A stretch of DNA of 64,000 nt from Ditylenchus dipsaci (lineage: Eukaryota > Nematoda > Chromadorea > Rhabditida > Anguinidae): contig SADC01000552.1 of the NCBI GenBank assembly GCA_004194705.1, positions 1 to 64,000 on the forward strand. Direction: 5' to 3'. Under the pieces are notes generated by a model. It ran no database searches. It was given only the letters and a program-made list of their open reading frames with translations, and had not been told where the DNA came from. Every line of letters starts with the position of its first letter. Position 1 is the stretch's first letter. Made by a program: the position numbers and the translations under genes. Shown piece by piece: positions 10,242 to 20,887 of the stretch.

Positions 10242-10671
10242 TAGGGTTGTCGGCTTGGCGTTATGCATATTTGAAAATTTTAGATACTTTTTATATTTTA
10301 GCTCTTATTTAATAATATTTTTCATCTCTATAATATCGCAAATGAAAGTTTAGAATCTTGGCTACACATTGATATATAAAACTTGTGCCTTTGCGAAAAA
10401 AAAACCAGAAAATTCGTCAACACAATTTCGGCTTGCCCAAGCAGGTTTCGGCTTGGGCAAGCCAAAATCGCATTTTCCAAGCCGAAATTGTTTTGATTAA
10501 AATTTCTGATTTTTTTTTTCAAATGCACAAGTTTTATATACCAATGTGTAGCCAAGATTCTAAACTTTCATTTGCGATAATATAGAGATGAAAATATTAT
10601 GAAACTAGAGCTAAAATATAAAAAGTATCTAAAAATTTTTCAAATATGCATAACGCCAAGCCGACAACCTA
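10242..10671. mobile_element. hAT-type MITE with perfect 8-bp target duplication
   Basis: TIRs start TAGGGTTGTCGGCTTGGCG and end in the inverse, GCCAAGCCGACAACCTA (one mismatch). Flanking duplications GAAATATC lie at 10234-10241 and 10672-10679. The whole 430 bp is a stem with a central CAAGCAGGTTTCGGCTTGGG. TAGGG ends plus an 8-bp duplication fit hAT. It carries the TGTAGCC...CTTTCATTTGCG module in both arms. Confidence 0.93.
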
Positions 10672-10929
10672 GAAATATCCCGGCTTATGTCTGAAATCTC
10701 CCTGCTATTCTATTTATTTTCCCGGCTTTTTCAAATTTGCCTTTGAAAATTGAAATCTCCCGGCTTTTTTTTTTCTGAAATTTCCATGCTTCTTTAGAAA
10801 ATATATAAAAGATTGCTAAGAAAAAGTCTTAATTTCGCACGAAATCTTGTGGCTTTTCTCTTCAAAAAATTCAGAAATTTAAGGAGAAAAAGAAAAAAAC
10901 CGGGACATTTCAGTTAAAACCCTAGACCA

Positions 10930-11345
10930 TTAAGGGGGGGGGGGGACATTTGCGGCTACCTTTTGACATCGACAATTCTTACCTTTTTTTCTTAAGCTTT
11001 GTTTTCTCACTGGAGATGTTTTCACAAGGTTTTGTAGCTGAGATTTTTTTCCTTTCGATTGAGTGGTCAAACACCCTAATTAAAAAATAATTATGATGAA
11101 ATCAGACCAACTTTTCACTCAAAAACCAAGTTGAGCTTCAGGCATAGTTTTTTAGTGAAGAGTTGTCTGATTTCCTCAAAATTATTTTTTAAATTAGGGT
11201 GTTTGACCCCCCAATTGATAGAGAAAAATCTCAGCTACAAAACGGGGTGAAAACATTTCCGGTAAGAAAACAAAATTAAAGAAAAAAGGTAAAAATAGAC
11301 GATGTCAAAAGGTGGCCGCAAAAGTCCCCCCCCCCCCCCCCTTAA
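10930..11345. mobile_element. TTAA-flanked IR element, G-run ends, GTAGCTGAGATTTTT family
   Basis: TTAA at 10930-10933 and 11342-11345 bound ends A(G)n...(C)n. Both arms contain CGGCTACCTTTTGACATCGA, then TTTTGTAGCTGAGATTTTT and GTGGTCAAACACCCTAATTA. Sister copies are at 42829-43262 and, split by another element, 21217-22600. Homopolymer G/C runs of 11-16 form the terminal stem. Confidence 0.85.
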
Positions 11346-11365
11346 TTTTGATAATTGCTGCAAAA

Positions 11366-11705
11366 TTAAAGGGGCATACCAGCGCGTTACACAGGCAATT
11401 TCAAATTTGCAAAAGGCGGGGACCAGTTATATTCAAACGAGAATTTTTTAATACAAATTTGTCATTTTTATACAAAAAGGTATCACTGGAATCGAACTCG
11501 ACCACGTTCAGAATACAGTAGCACATTACCACTGAGCCACCCATGTTTTTAGACTTTGCATAACTAGCTTTATATAAGTTATTGCTCTTTACAGAATAAC
11601 AAATTTGCATTTAAAAATAATTCTCGTTTGAATATGGCTGGTCCCCTCTTGCCGCCTTTTGCAAATTTTAAATTGACCGTATAAACGCTCTGGTATGCCC
11701 TTTAA
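11366..11705. mobile_element. TTAA-flanked IR element with tRNA-like core
   Basis: Bounded by TTAA at 11366-11369 and 11702-11705, with TIRs AGGGGCATACCAG / CTGGTATGCCCT. Inner arms share GGCGGGGACCAG and ATTCAAACGAGAATT. The loop contains a tRNA-like sequence on the minus strand (11481-11544). Confidence 0.85.
11481..11544 (-). ncRNA. tRNA-like (Pol III A/B box) core inside a TTAA element
   Basis: On the minus strand: A-box TGGCTCAGTGGTA, about 30 nt later B-box GAGTTCGATTCC. The D-arm pairs partially, but the anticodon and T stems are poor, so this is a tRNA-derived promoter rather than a functional tRNA. Confidence 0.6.
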
Positions 11706-11961
11706 GACTCTTTGCTGCAAAAGTTCTGTGTATTCTAAAAAGAAAGGCGGGAGATTTCAGTTATTTAAAGGCCACTTTGAAAAAGCCGGGAAAAATAAAT
11801 AAAATAATCGGGAGATTTCAATTTGATCAAAAAATAAAAATGTTGACCAATAACAATTTTTGGATAATCCTAATTTCCACTATGATCTAAATGAAGAGCA
11901 ATGGTAGCTGAGCTACGGAGTGCTAATAGATCTAATCTGGAAACTGATAATGAGTTAAAGT

Positions 11962-12465
11962 TGGGTAAAACGGAATTTTGCAGCAAATTCTCGTAATTTT
12001 GCAGCTAATTCTCGTAATTTTGCAGCAAATTTATGTTTTCCTTTTTTCTATCAAAATTTTTTAACTTTTTTAAAGGTAATAACACCATCATGTAGCAATA
12101 CTTTTCTAGTTTCTAGTGACGTGTCATTTATTGCACTATCTTTACAAAAAGTAGAGCAAAAAAGTAAAAGTATGGAGCAAATAAAAAAATATTTTGGTTC
12201 ATACTTTCATTTTTTTGCTCTACTTTTTCAGAGATGGTGCAATAAATGACACGTCACTAGAAACTAGAATCGTAGGGCTACATGATGGCGTTATTACCTT
12301 TGAAAAAAGTAAAGAATTTTAAGAAAAAAATTAAAACAAAAATTAGCTGCAAAATTACGAGAATTAGCTGCAAAATTACGAGAATTAGCTGCAAAATTAC
12401 GAGAATTTGCTGCAAAATTACGAGAATTTGCTGCAAAATTCCGTTTTAACCCGTTAAAATTTAGG
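11962..12465. mobile_element. Foldback element, arms of GTAATTTTGCAGCAAATTCT units
   Basis: Left arm 11965-12045 has three 21-bp units; right arm 12345-12445 has five inverse units. Both ends carry AAACGGAATTTTGCAGC. The loop stem (12060-12330) contains CATCATGTAGC...CTAGTTTCTAGTGACGTGTC and its inverse. Confidence 0.85.
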
Positions 12466-12657
12466 GCTATATTGGCGGAGAATGTTGATAAGAATAACTA
12501 CAACCTAGTCTAATGGCATCAGGGTGGCGCTTTGGGTACTAAATAGTACTTTTGGGTACTAATAGTACTAATTAGTACTAGGGTACTATTTTAGTACTCT
12601 GTACTAATTAGTACTAGGGTACTATTTTAGTACTCTGTACTAATTTAGTACTTAGTA

Positions 12658-13080
12658 ATCAGTCAAACCTCTCTACTATGGCACCCCCAAAAGTTCGTTC
12701 CCGCCTGGGTCCGACACTTTTTTAACCGAATTTTCAAAGTCTTTTATCCATTCTGTTTTGACAGTCTGGTCCCAAATATTGTAAGGATTCCGATTTTGCC
12801 GATCGTTTTCAGAATTATAAAAAAATTCTTCTAAAAAAGCAAAAACTCAGTTTAAAAAACAGGAAAATTTCAAAAATTTCTGTTTTAAACTGAGTTTTTG
12901 CTTTTTTAGAAGAATTTTCTTTATAATTCTGAAAAACGATCGGCAAAATCGGAATCCTTACGATATTTGGGACCAGACTGTAAAAATAGAATTTGAAAAA
13001 GCTTTGAAATCGAGCTAAAAAAGTGTCGGACCCAAGGCGGGAACAAACTTTTGGGGGTGCCATAGTAGAGAGGTTTGACT
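12658..13080. mobile_element. Pogo/Tigger-like MITE inside the AGTACTA arm
   Basis: Ends CAGTCAAACCTCTCTACTAT / ATAGTAGAGAGGTTTGACT with TA on each side. The opposite arm of the host element preserves the uninterrupted sequence, confirming insertion at TA. The inner stem carries GTTCGTTCCCGC, TCCGACACTTTTT and GCCGATCGTTTT, shared with 26556-28042 and 51148-51556. Confidence 0.85.
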
Positions 13081-13779
13081 TACTGCTAATGCTTGGTATA
13101 TTTTAGTACCTTTGACTATTTTAGTACGCATTTTGATGGCATAGGGGCGTTTAGGCAATTATTTCAATTATTTCAAATTTCGTCGCGCCCAAAATTTCAT
13201 CGCGGCCAAAATTTCGTCGTGGACAAAATTTCGTCGCTCCAAAAAAATCGCTCAATTCTCAATAAATTGACCTGAAAGAGTACCTGGAGACCCCGAAAAG
13301 ATGGGATTTGAACATGGTTTTGAATATCAGACAAGAAATGTTTTTGAAATAAACTGTCATGAAGCGAATTCACAATCAACAATTGCTGGCCTTGCACGAG
13401 CATGGTTCTTTAAATAAACATCGGTATAATAAAAGTTATGGGCGTTTTTGTAAAATAACTGCGATTTTCAAAACTCACTTTTAGTAAATCTTTGGTGAAT
13501 TTAATTTTTATTTTTGGTAAAAGTGATGTTTATGTATATACAGAAAGATAGAGTAGCTCATAACAAACATTTATAGTTTTCAAAACTGATCAAATTATAT
13601 CTGGGGAAAAAGTTACAGCCTTATATAAGTGTTTTAGTGCCCGGCGGATGGGTCACAAATTTCAAAAGCCGATTTGAACACTTTTTAGATTTGAAAAAAA
13701 AATCTGAAAACGCCATCGTGTTCTCCATGAAATTCTGCCTCAGGAGAGGCAAAAGTCACGCCTGACCCGCGGTGTGTTA

Positions 13780-13923
13780 AAGCTGCCGGGTTCACTATTT
13801 TTCAACCCTTCAAAAATTTGAAATTGTGAATAAGAAATGACCCTAACTCTGAAATCTTAGTCAAAATATCGAGGGGGGGGGGGTTCATTATTAGAGAGGG
13901 GTTCCTTAATAGAGAAAATACGG
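13780..13923. mobile_element. CCGTATTT-family element, right part
   Basis: Has the family interior (TTCACTATTTTTCAACCC, GACCCTAACTCTGAAATC) and the right end AATAGAGAAAATACGG followed by TA. The left end is missing or diverged. Confidence 0.6.
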
Positions 13924-14465
13924 TATGTTTAATTTAATTTTTCTATGTTGAAATAAAAGAGCAGTGTTTTTCCTACCCGCAGGTCAACTTTTACTTTTTC
14001 CGTGCTGCTTGCAGTTTTTTTTTCGGCTTTTTCAAGTATATGGAGGTCAGAAAGTCAGCTTATGTTGAGTAACTTTTGACCAAGAACACTACGAAATTCG
14101 TTTTTAGAACCGAAATTAGTCTGTTTTTTAAATTTGGTGAGATTTGGTCAAAATTACTATTGTTTTCTGAAATATGGCCATTTCCAGTGAGCACTCTAAA
14201 TTTAGACCACTGGATTCCTAATGATCGTATTACAGCTCTTTGGCAACATTTTAAGCACATCTTAGCTTAAGAAAAGTATACCATTGTGTTTTTATTCATT
14301 TTGTATGCTTTTTAAATACGAATTTAAAAAAACATAAATCAATAACAAAAATAAGTGGGAAAAACTCGAATTGCGCCAAAATGTTTGAAAAGTACCTGAA
14401 AATCTGGCGATCTGTTGGTTTTATGAATATGTAAATTCAAATTTTAATATGAAATTCAAATTTGA

Positions 14466-14665
14466 TGGGCCGTGGTAAAGGAAGTAGCAAAAGAACTTCT
14501 GGTAGAAAAAACCTCAAGCAATTACAACAATTAAATTTGCAATATTTTTTTTGGCATTTCAGAAAAAATCCGTAAAACATTGTCCCGTTTACGACTGCGC
14601 GGGTCCGGATGCGGATGTGCTCTCTCAACACATCCGCACATGCGAATACGATTTCATGAGAAATC
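14466..14665 (+). CDS. Zinc-finger coding fragment, truncated by a repeat
   Basis: A basic start MGRGKGSSKRTSGRKNLKQL runs to about 14544. After a TTTCAG near 14562 the frame reads KHCPVYDCAGPDADVLSQHI then RTCEYDF, a C-X4-C...H-X3-C arrangement like a C2HC zinc finger. It ends where a repeat begins at about 14665. The two pieces cannot be joined by a normal-length intron (about 24 bp), so the first may be coincidental. Probably a transposon-derived DNA-binding domain. Confidence 0.4.
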
Positions 14666-14679
14666 CGCGTGTTTTTTTT

Positions 14680-15075
14680 TATTCTGAGAAAAAAAATTTT
14701 TCGAACCACAGGGGGGGTATCATGGTTTTTTAGTCAAAATTTGAAAAATTTAAATTGGCGCCTTTTGAATTTAAAAGGGAATAAGGGAGGGGAAGGGAAT
14801 AAAAGGGGCACTAATCATAGAGGGCCACTAACAAGAAAGATGTTGAACATAGTTTTGAATACTGGGGCCTACGCATTAAATAAACTCTGGTATGGATGTT
14901 TTTTCATGCATCCAGAGTCACTTTCGAGTGATTTGTGTATAAGGTATGTGGGTGTGCGCATCTCAACTCCAAGCCCCCAAGCCCCCTTCGGGGGCGCAGG
15001 GGGCTTGAGAGTTAGAGACACTTTACCCCGAGAGTACTCTTGATCATAAAATGTGTAGAGAAAATCTTTTTGCCC
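14680..15075. repeat. GGTATCATGGTTTTT repeat plus DR1 copy
   Basis: 14680-14830 (CACAGGGGGGGTATCATGG, AATTGGCGCCTTTTGAATTT) recurs at 15870-16015 and, inverted, at 16435-16575. 14840-15075 is a DR1 copy with a GC-rich hairpin, AAGCCCCCTTCGGGGGCGCAG. Confidence 0.75.
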
Positions 15076-15215
15076 AGCTCCAGTGACCAAAACATGCGAC
15101 GAAATTTCGGTCGCGACGAAATTATGGGCGCGACGAAATTTTTTCCACGACGAAATTTTTGCGCGACGAAATTTTGGCCGCGACGAAATTTCGGTCTGAC
15201 GAAGTTATGTCACGT

Positions 15216-15789
15216 GAAGAGGGGAGCTTTAGTTTAGTTGAAAACCCACCCTCATAAGACTTTTTATCAAATTGCTTATATTGTAATATTCCTATGTGTT
15301 GGCACCCATTCTGTAGACTCAGTAGGTAGCACTTAGACATAGGTATGTCCAGCGAGCGGTGTCCACGTGGTATCTAGGTATATGAGTTTTCGTTGTATAT
15401 ATTTATAGATATATAAGTAGTGATAACCATGCAGTAATGCAAAGTATATCTTTTCAGATTGGCCAGGTGGCCAGGGAGTGTACCAAAGAAGTACCGAAGC
15501 AGATGGCAGTAGATAGGCACCTAAAGTAGTGTTACATGGTGTTAACTAGGAATTCCTATCTAGAAAATTATACCTGAGAATTGCAAGTCTCGAGATGAGG
15601 CTGTGTACTTCGTGTACCTACCCACTTTCGCGCCCACAGCCCATCCACAGACCGCGCATCTCACACCTCGACCTCGCACCTCCATTGTGGCCATAGCATA
15701 AACGAAGATAAATCATCCCATTCCAGTAATTTTGGATAAATCGTCCCGCTTTTACTAGTGACGACGAATTTGGCCGGAGTGCACAATGT
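15216..15789. other. Unassigned sequence within the 4.8-kb composite
   Basis: Mixed composition, less A+T-rich near 15600-15700 (CGCGCCCACAGCCCATCCAC). No frame, repeat or RNA recognised. Confidence 0.4.
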
Positions 15790-16690
15790 GACCTTCTCCC
15801 GGAACCTTGTTGAAACCACTTCTAAGGCAATAAAACATGTTTTTATGATTGGGAAAGCACTTGTTGAAAAAAAATTCGACCCACAAGGGGTATCATGTTT
15901 TCTTTGCTCAAAATTTGAACATTTTTAATTGGCGCCTTTTGAATTTTAAAGGGATCGAGGGCTATAAGGAAGGGGAAGGGACAAAAAGTGGGCCACTTTT
16001 ATGGCAGAACGCTAGAAAGTAAATGTTTGTATTATCCGACTGTCCTACCATGTTTTTTCAACTGGGCCGTGGCAAAAAAAAGTTTCTCTATATGCATTTT
16101 ATGATCAACAGTATATCAACACCCATCAAGCCCCCTGCGCCCCCGAAGGGGCGCAGGGGGCTTGGTTGCTTGGGGTTGAGATGCGCACACCCACATACCT
16201 TAGACAAATCACTCGGAAGGGACTCTGGATGCATGAAAAATGTATGCGTACCAGAGTTTATTTATGTGGTAGGCTCCAGTTAACAAAACTATGTTCAAAT
16301 CCTATCTTTCAGGGTATCTGGTACTTGTTTAAGTGGATTTTTGTTGTTTCTTGCGCAAAAAATCAAGTTTTGGTTATATTTAGACAAGAACGAGGCTGAG
16401 GACGAAACGGCTGAGGACGAAACGTGCGTGTCCCGGCCCTGTGTGTTTAGTGGCCCCCTTTTATTCCTTCCCCTCCCTACACAGCCCTTAATCCCTTTTA
16501 TATTCAAAAGACGCCAATTCAAATTTTTTAAATTTTGACTGAAAAACCATGATACCCCCCTGTGGGTCATTTTTTTTTCAAAGTGCTTTCCCAATCCTAA
16601 AACATGTTTTCTATTGTTCTAAGCATGTTTTATTGCCTCAGAAGTGGTTTAAACGCGATTCCGGGAGAAGGTCACATTGTTCACTTCAGC
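15790..16690. mobile_element. IR element enclosing an inverted DR1 copy
   Basis: Arms 15790-15970 and 16440-16690 are inverse (CTTCTCCCGGAACC; AAAACATGTTTTTATGATTG; GGCGCCTTTTGAAT). The loop has DR1 in reverse orientation (16050-16320), with an almost perfect palindrome AGCCCCCTGCGCCCCCGAAG and inverse. Confidence 0.75.
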
Positions 16691-17085
16691 CACGAATTTC
16701 CTCTAAGGATGAAAGTTGAAGTTGGGGCTAGGTAGTGGGCATTTAGAAGGAGGGGGGTTAGGAGGTAAGTAGGATAGGTGGATGGCTAGGCAGAACAGGT
16801 GCAAGTGTAGGTGGATTAGTTGGATGAATAGCTAAAATGATGCTACAGAAATCTACCCCAACCATTAGGTGGATATTACCGAACTACCAGGATAGTATTT
16901 AAAATGCCACGATACTAACGCATTATCAGCAGCCGACAAAACCGCTCTAGCACAAATCGAAAATTAAACAAAAAAAGTGGCAAACAAACGGGTAGAAAAG
17001 AGAATATGTGGCAGTATATTTACTTAGACATGCATAAAAATACTAATAGCCTGCTAAAGTGCAGAAAGAAACAAGAAAAAAATAA
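16691..17085. other. Unassigned; GGT/GGA-rich then A-rich
   Basis: 16720-16830 is purine- and GGTGG-rich (AGGTGGATGGCTAGGCAG). No frame or known repeat. Confidence 0.35.
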
Positions 17086-17536
17086 AAGTACTAATTAAAA
17101 TGCGTACTAAAATAGTCAAGGTACTAAAATAATACCAAGCACTAGCAGTACTAAGTACTAAATTAGTACAGAGTACTAAAATAGTACTTAGTACTAAAAT
17201 AGTACTTAGTACTAAAATAGTACCCTAGTACTAATTAGTACTATTTAGTACTCCAACAGTACTAAAAGCGCCACCCTGAATGGCACTTAAAATTATCTAT
17301 ATTTTATTCGAGCATGTGTTAGGAGTCTTAATGTTAATACATTCAAAAAAATCCATAAAAATAGGCAGCGCCAGATACTCTGGTGCCCAAAATGCCACCG
17401 GTTAGCGCCTATAAAATAGTTTGTGACTATCGTGCAATAGTTACTTTTCGCACCAGAAACTTATGACGCAATAACAATTGACCCAATTAAACTCTTATAA
17501 GTGTTTAGGGTGCTACTCTTTTAGCCACCCTCTTTT

Positions 17537-17777
17537 TTAAAGGGGCATGCCAACGCTAGTAAGAGATGGTGCTCGAGAATTCAAAAAATTTTTCCTAATC
17601 ATTGAACTTCTGTACGGATTTTTTAACTTGATTTCTAACACAACCATACCTAAAATTAAATTCTACGCCTTATTTTGTTAGAAACCAGGATGAAAAATCC
17701 GTACAGAAGTTCAATGATTAGGAAAAAATTTGAATTCCCGGGCACCACCTCTTATTAGCGTGGGCATGCCCCTTTAA
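17537..17777. mobile_element. TTAA-flanked IR element (AGGGGCATGCC ends)
   Basis: 241-bp near-perfect hairpin bounded by TTAA, ends AGGGGCATGCCAACGCTA / TAGCGTGGGCATGCCCCT, arms sharing CCTAATCATTGAACTTCTGT. Sister copy at 39617. Confidence 0.9.
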
Positions 17778-18412
17778 GAGCATGCCCGTGCACGATACAG
17801 AAAAAAGGCGGGGACCAGCAGTAATTTGCCTTCTCGAAGAGTTTTTAAATGTGTTTACTTCTAGATTTTTAAAGTTTTTTTGCCTTGTTTTCAAAAGTAG
17901 CGGGTCACCTATGTCAGATTTGACCAAAACGAGTGAAAATGGGACGATTAAAAAAAATTGCTGGTATGGACGGTCTTTTCGGCTTTTCGGCTTCCAGCTA
18001 TTCAAGCAGAAAACCCGAAAATTTTCGGTTTTCGGCTTGGTTGGCACTTAGAAAATTTCGAGGCCCCGTCTACCCTGTATAGGACAAAGATAGTTGTTGA
18101 TTATATAAATTTGTGTGCTTTTAATTGTGCTTTCGATCTACATTTCGTTTTTATAGCCGATTCGGTAAGTGAATTAAAAGGGCATGCCCGTGCGTTAAGG
18201 CGCGAACCAGCAGTTTTTTTCGAATTTTTTCGAATCCTCCCATTTTCACTCGTTCTGCGTCAAATCTGATATAGATGACCTTATACTGCTTTTAAAAACT
18301 AGACAGAAAACTTAAAAAATCTAAACGAGAACGAATGTATAAATTTATCGAGAAGAAAAGAACTGCTGGTTCGCGCCTTTTCTCCCCATCGGGCACGATC
18401 ATGCCCCTTTAA
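17774..18412. mobile_element. Nested TTAA-type IR elements (GCATGCCCGTGC)
   Basis: Starts TTAAGAGCATGCCCGTGC and ends GGGCACGATCATGCCCCTTTAA. A second left end lies at about 18174 (TTAAAAGGGCATGCCCGTGC). 17800-17960 and 18225-18390 are inverse (GGGGACCAGCAG / CTGCTGGTTCGCGCC). The stem holds GTGAAAATGGGACG and its inverse. Confidence 0.75.
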
Positions 18413-18931
18413 ACTGGGAATGTGCAGTTCTTAAAGGAGTGTGCAACACCAAGTCTAATCTTGATGTCAAAAAAGCGCCTGACAAGTTTTTTTTGTCGTA
18501 GAAAGAACTTTTTAGAGTAGAGAGATAAAACTTTGTTTGATTTTAAAGCTTGATGTAAAATATTTCAGGTGTTTTCATTTTTCTTACAAGTTGAAAGTAA
18601 GTGAACAGTAATAATTCGAATAGACGTGATATTTATCTGTTTTATTAAATAAAAAAGGATTGATCATTGTTTTTTGTTGTAGCAAAATCACTACTCAATT
18701 CTTATTCGCAAAGTGTGCTATTGTATAGTAATTGAGCTAAAAATATGATGTTTTTTTACAGTTTCAAGCAAGAAAATTCTTGGTGAAATTAGTATTCCTA
18801 CGGAAAGATAGCTAATTAAATCTTTACTGCCCGTTAAGTGAGCTTGATAAATGGGAGAGTGATAGCAGCGAATTCAGTATTTCTACTAACAATTATTTGC
18901 AAGCAAAGATAATAATTTTTTAAGTTTCAAA
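18413..18931. other. Upstream region of the small secreted-protein gene
   Basis: A+T-rich, single-copy-looking. A TTTTTTAAG just before TTTCAAAATG at 18924-18934 could be a splice or trans-splice acceptor. No other element recognised. Confidence 0.4.
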
Positions 18932-19288
18932 ATGAGTAATTCAAATTTTCATTAATTTTCATTGTACTGGCTGTCGTCACTGTGATGTGCCATGCTCAAG
19001 GTAAAACATATTGTTGCACTCAGATTTCGGTGGGTGAAGTGCTGTATATTTAGACCTTGATGAGCCAAAAAATGAAGGAGAAGCTGTCAAGATCAGCCCA
19101 AAGAGGCTAATGAAAAGGCACCACCACTTCCTCCACCTCCTGCGCTACCTCTTCCGGCAGCTCCAGCTGCTGCAGAACTAGCTGCTGAAGCAATCAAATG
19201 CTTTCTTGCTCCTCATTGCGCTTCTGGCCAGGGCTGTGAAGTTGAAGTTTTTAAAACGAAGCTGCGTGTATGCCGACAAAAAGACTGA
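18932..19288 (+). CDS. Small secreted Pro/Ala-rich protein, four cysteines near the C-terminus
   Basis: Exon 1 18932-19000 and exon 2 19054-19288, joined by a 53-bp GTAAAA...TTTAG intron. Two single-base gaps (beside A3 at 18943-18945 and near 19091) must be filled to keep one frame. The N-terminus is then a classic signal peptide (a Ser/Lys start, LIFIVLAVVTVM core, CHAQ at the cleavage end). The mature part is acidic, then PPLPPPPALPLPAAPAAAEL, then a Cys-containing tail (CFLAPHCASGQGC) ending CRQKD. About 100 residues. Likely secreted or surface-associated; family unknown. Without the corrections both frames stop early, so it could be a pseudogene. Confidence 0.6.
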
Positions 19289-19634
19289 AATCTCTTACGG
19301 AAAAAAACTATCCTAATATATATTCAAATAATTATTATATTACCCTTCTTTGTATTTCAGTCAGTTAACACAAACTGAATTTTGGCAAATGTTCCATCAA
19401 AAATTTAAGATAAATATTCTGTTTTCTGATTTCAGTAAATACAGTAAAACATATTAGTATTGTAAAATTGTAAGGCAAAATGTAACACGCTTTTTAGTTC
19501 ATCTTTGAAATCCACGCGTAGAATACAGTGCACTTGACTTTTGAAGTCAGCTAAAATTATCCGAATTCAAAATGGGTCAAGAAATTTGATTTTTAGACAC
19601 GATTGGACTTAATTCAAAACGACATTTAAAACGA

Positions 19635-19870
19635 CATGGTAGCATAGTGGGTAAGGCTGTGGTGTAGCATGGCTACCAGACAAATTCTTATATTTTTAGA
19701 ATTTGTCGCCGCGACATTTTCTAATATTTTTCGGTAAATTCGGGACAAAACAACCGAATTTACCGAAAAATATTAGAAAATGTCGCGCGACAAATTCTAA
19801 AATATTAGAAATTGTCTGGTAGCCGTGTAGCATCACTGATGCAATAGTTCGGTTCCGCTAGAGTAACGAC
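19635..19870 (+). ncRNA. tRNA-like sequence interrupted by a MITE
   Basis: A-box-like TGGTAGCATAGTGGGTAAGG at 19638-19657 and, after removal of the 19671-19824 element and one target copy, a B-box-like TAGTTCGGTTCCGC. The rejoined length is tRNA-sized. Stem pairing was not rigorously checked; probably a tRNA-derived repeat. Confidence 0.5.
19671..19824. mobile_element. Hairpin MITE with 9-bp target duplication
   Basis: 154-bp near-perfect stem, ends GGCTACCAGACAAATTC / GAAATTGTCTGGTAGCC, flanked by identical GTGTAGCAT at 19662-19670 and 19825-19833. A 9-bp duplication is the Mutator-like (MULE) size; MULE coding fragments occur elsewhere in the window. Confidence 0.92.
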
Positions 19871-20110
19871 CTACTTTTGAAGTTTAAATTGGGTAAGATC
19901 CAAGTTTAAATTGGGTGAATTGAAGTTTAAATGGGGTGAAATAATGTTTAAATTGGGTGAAAACCAAGTTTAAATAGAGTTAGGCTAAAGTTTAATTAGA
20001 GTAAGTTTAAATTAAGTAAGGTGCAACTTTAATAGGGTCATGTTTAAGGTACTAAGTCGTCGTTTTTCAAGTTTAATAGTTACTCGAATTAAAGTTTAAC
20101 ATGACCCAAT
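19871..20110. repeat. Degenerate tandem array, unit AAGTTTAAATTGGGTGA
   Basis: About ten 17-25-bp units, decaying rightward, ending with two inverse words (ATGACCCAATTTAAACTCAAG) at about 20100. Confidence 0.75.
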
Positions 20111-20521
20111 TTAAACTCAAGCTTGAGTTCCTGTGTTATAATCGAGATTCAATTGTTTACTAAAATATATAAAGCAGAAGAAAAAAAAATACTTGAATCG
20201 TTTACTAGCTAATTCACTCACTAATTCAATTATTCAAAGCTCGGCGCCAATTTTTTTGGATGCCAGCGCCCGGTGGTGCGCCCGCGCCGATTTTTTTCGC
20301 GTGCAACTATGCACCAGAGTACGGATACCTAACACGGGAAGGCACGACCGGGTGTGGCCTATTAAAAAACGTTATATACCAAAATGTAGCCCTAATTGAG
20401 CTAGTTAAGGAACCGTTCGCAGAATCTGCTATGGATCAATCTACGCTGAGAAATAATCTTTTTAAAATTACAAAAAATTGTGTTGACATATAAGTCAAGA
20501 ACAACCCTTTTCAAACATGTG

Positions 20522-20612
20522 AGTTGGTGGCCGAGTGGATGAGTGGTGCGGCGCCGAACCTATTTCTTTTTTTTCGGGAAAGTTCGACTCCAGTCGCGTG
20601 CACGTCTTTTTT
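20522..20612 (+). ncRNA. tRNA(Ser/Leu)-like core, left arm
   Basis: A-box TGGCCGAGTGG and B-box AAGTTCGACTCC, about 60 nt apart, as in long-variable-arm tRNAs. The run TTCTTTTTTTTCGGG replaces normal anticodon and variable stems, so a functional tRNA is unlikely. Confidence 0.55.
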
Positions 20613-20887
20613 ATTTTCGGTTTTTTTAAAGCTTCACTTTCCTACACAAAATGACACGGGAGAACAATAAAATTATTTTAACGTCGTCGGATTTGTAATT
20701 CACATTGTGAACGGTATATATTTCATTTACGAACAACGAACAATTGATGACAATGATTATACCGTATATATATAATATATACCGTTCACAATGTGTATTA
20801 CAAATCCGACGACGTTAAAAATATTTTTATTGTTCTCCCCGTGTCATTTTGTGTAGGAAAGTGAAGCTTTAAAAAACCGAAAATAAA

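Larger units (their letters stand above)
10680..11825. mobile_element. Outer inverted repeat (CCCGGCTTTTTC), hosting two TTAA elements
   Basis: 10690-10800 (TGAAATCTCCCGGCTTTTT) is matched in inverse by 11740-11825 (AAAGCCGGGAAAAATAAATA, CGGGAGATTTCA). Two TTAA-flanked elements sit in the loop (10930-11345 and 11366-11705), so this is a nested cluster. Confidence 0.65.
13170..15215. repeat. Inverted arms of the AAATTTCGTCGCGCC array family
   Basis: 13173-13250 has five units of AAATTTCGTCGCGCCCAA and its variants. 15093-15205 has about seven inverse units (CGACGAAATTTTGGCCG). Same unit as the element at 1-840. The pair may bound one 2-kb foldback inside the 4.8-kb composite. Confidence 0.7.
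12520..17278. mobile_element. 4.8-kb composite element, AGTACTA-array arms, CAGGGTGGCGC ends
   Basis: Terminal repeats CAGGGTGGCGCTTT and AAAGCGCCACCCTG, flanked by AATGGCAT (12512-12519) and AATGGCAC (17279-17286), an 8-bp duplication with one difference. Both arms (12530-12655 plus 13083-13135; 17090-17265) are arrays of GTACTAATTAGTACTAGGG-like words. The interior is nested: a pogo-type MITE, a second pair of foldback arms, a zinc-finger coding fragment and DR1 copies. CAG ends and 8-bp duplications fit hAT, but no hAT transposase is seen inside. Confidence 0.75.
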
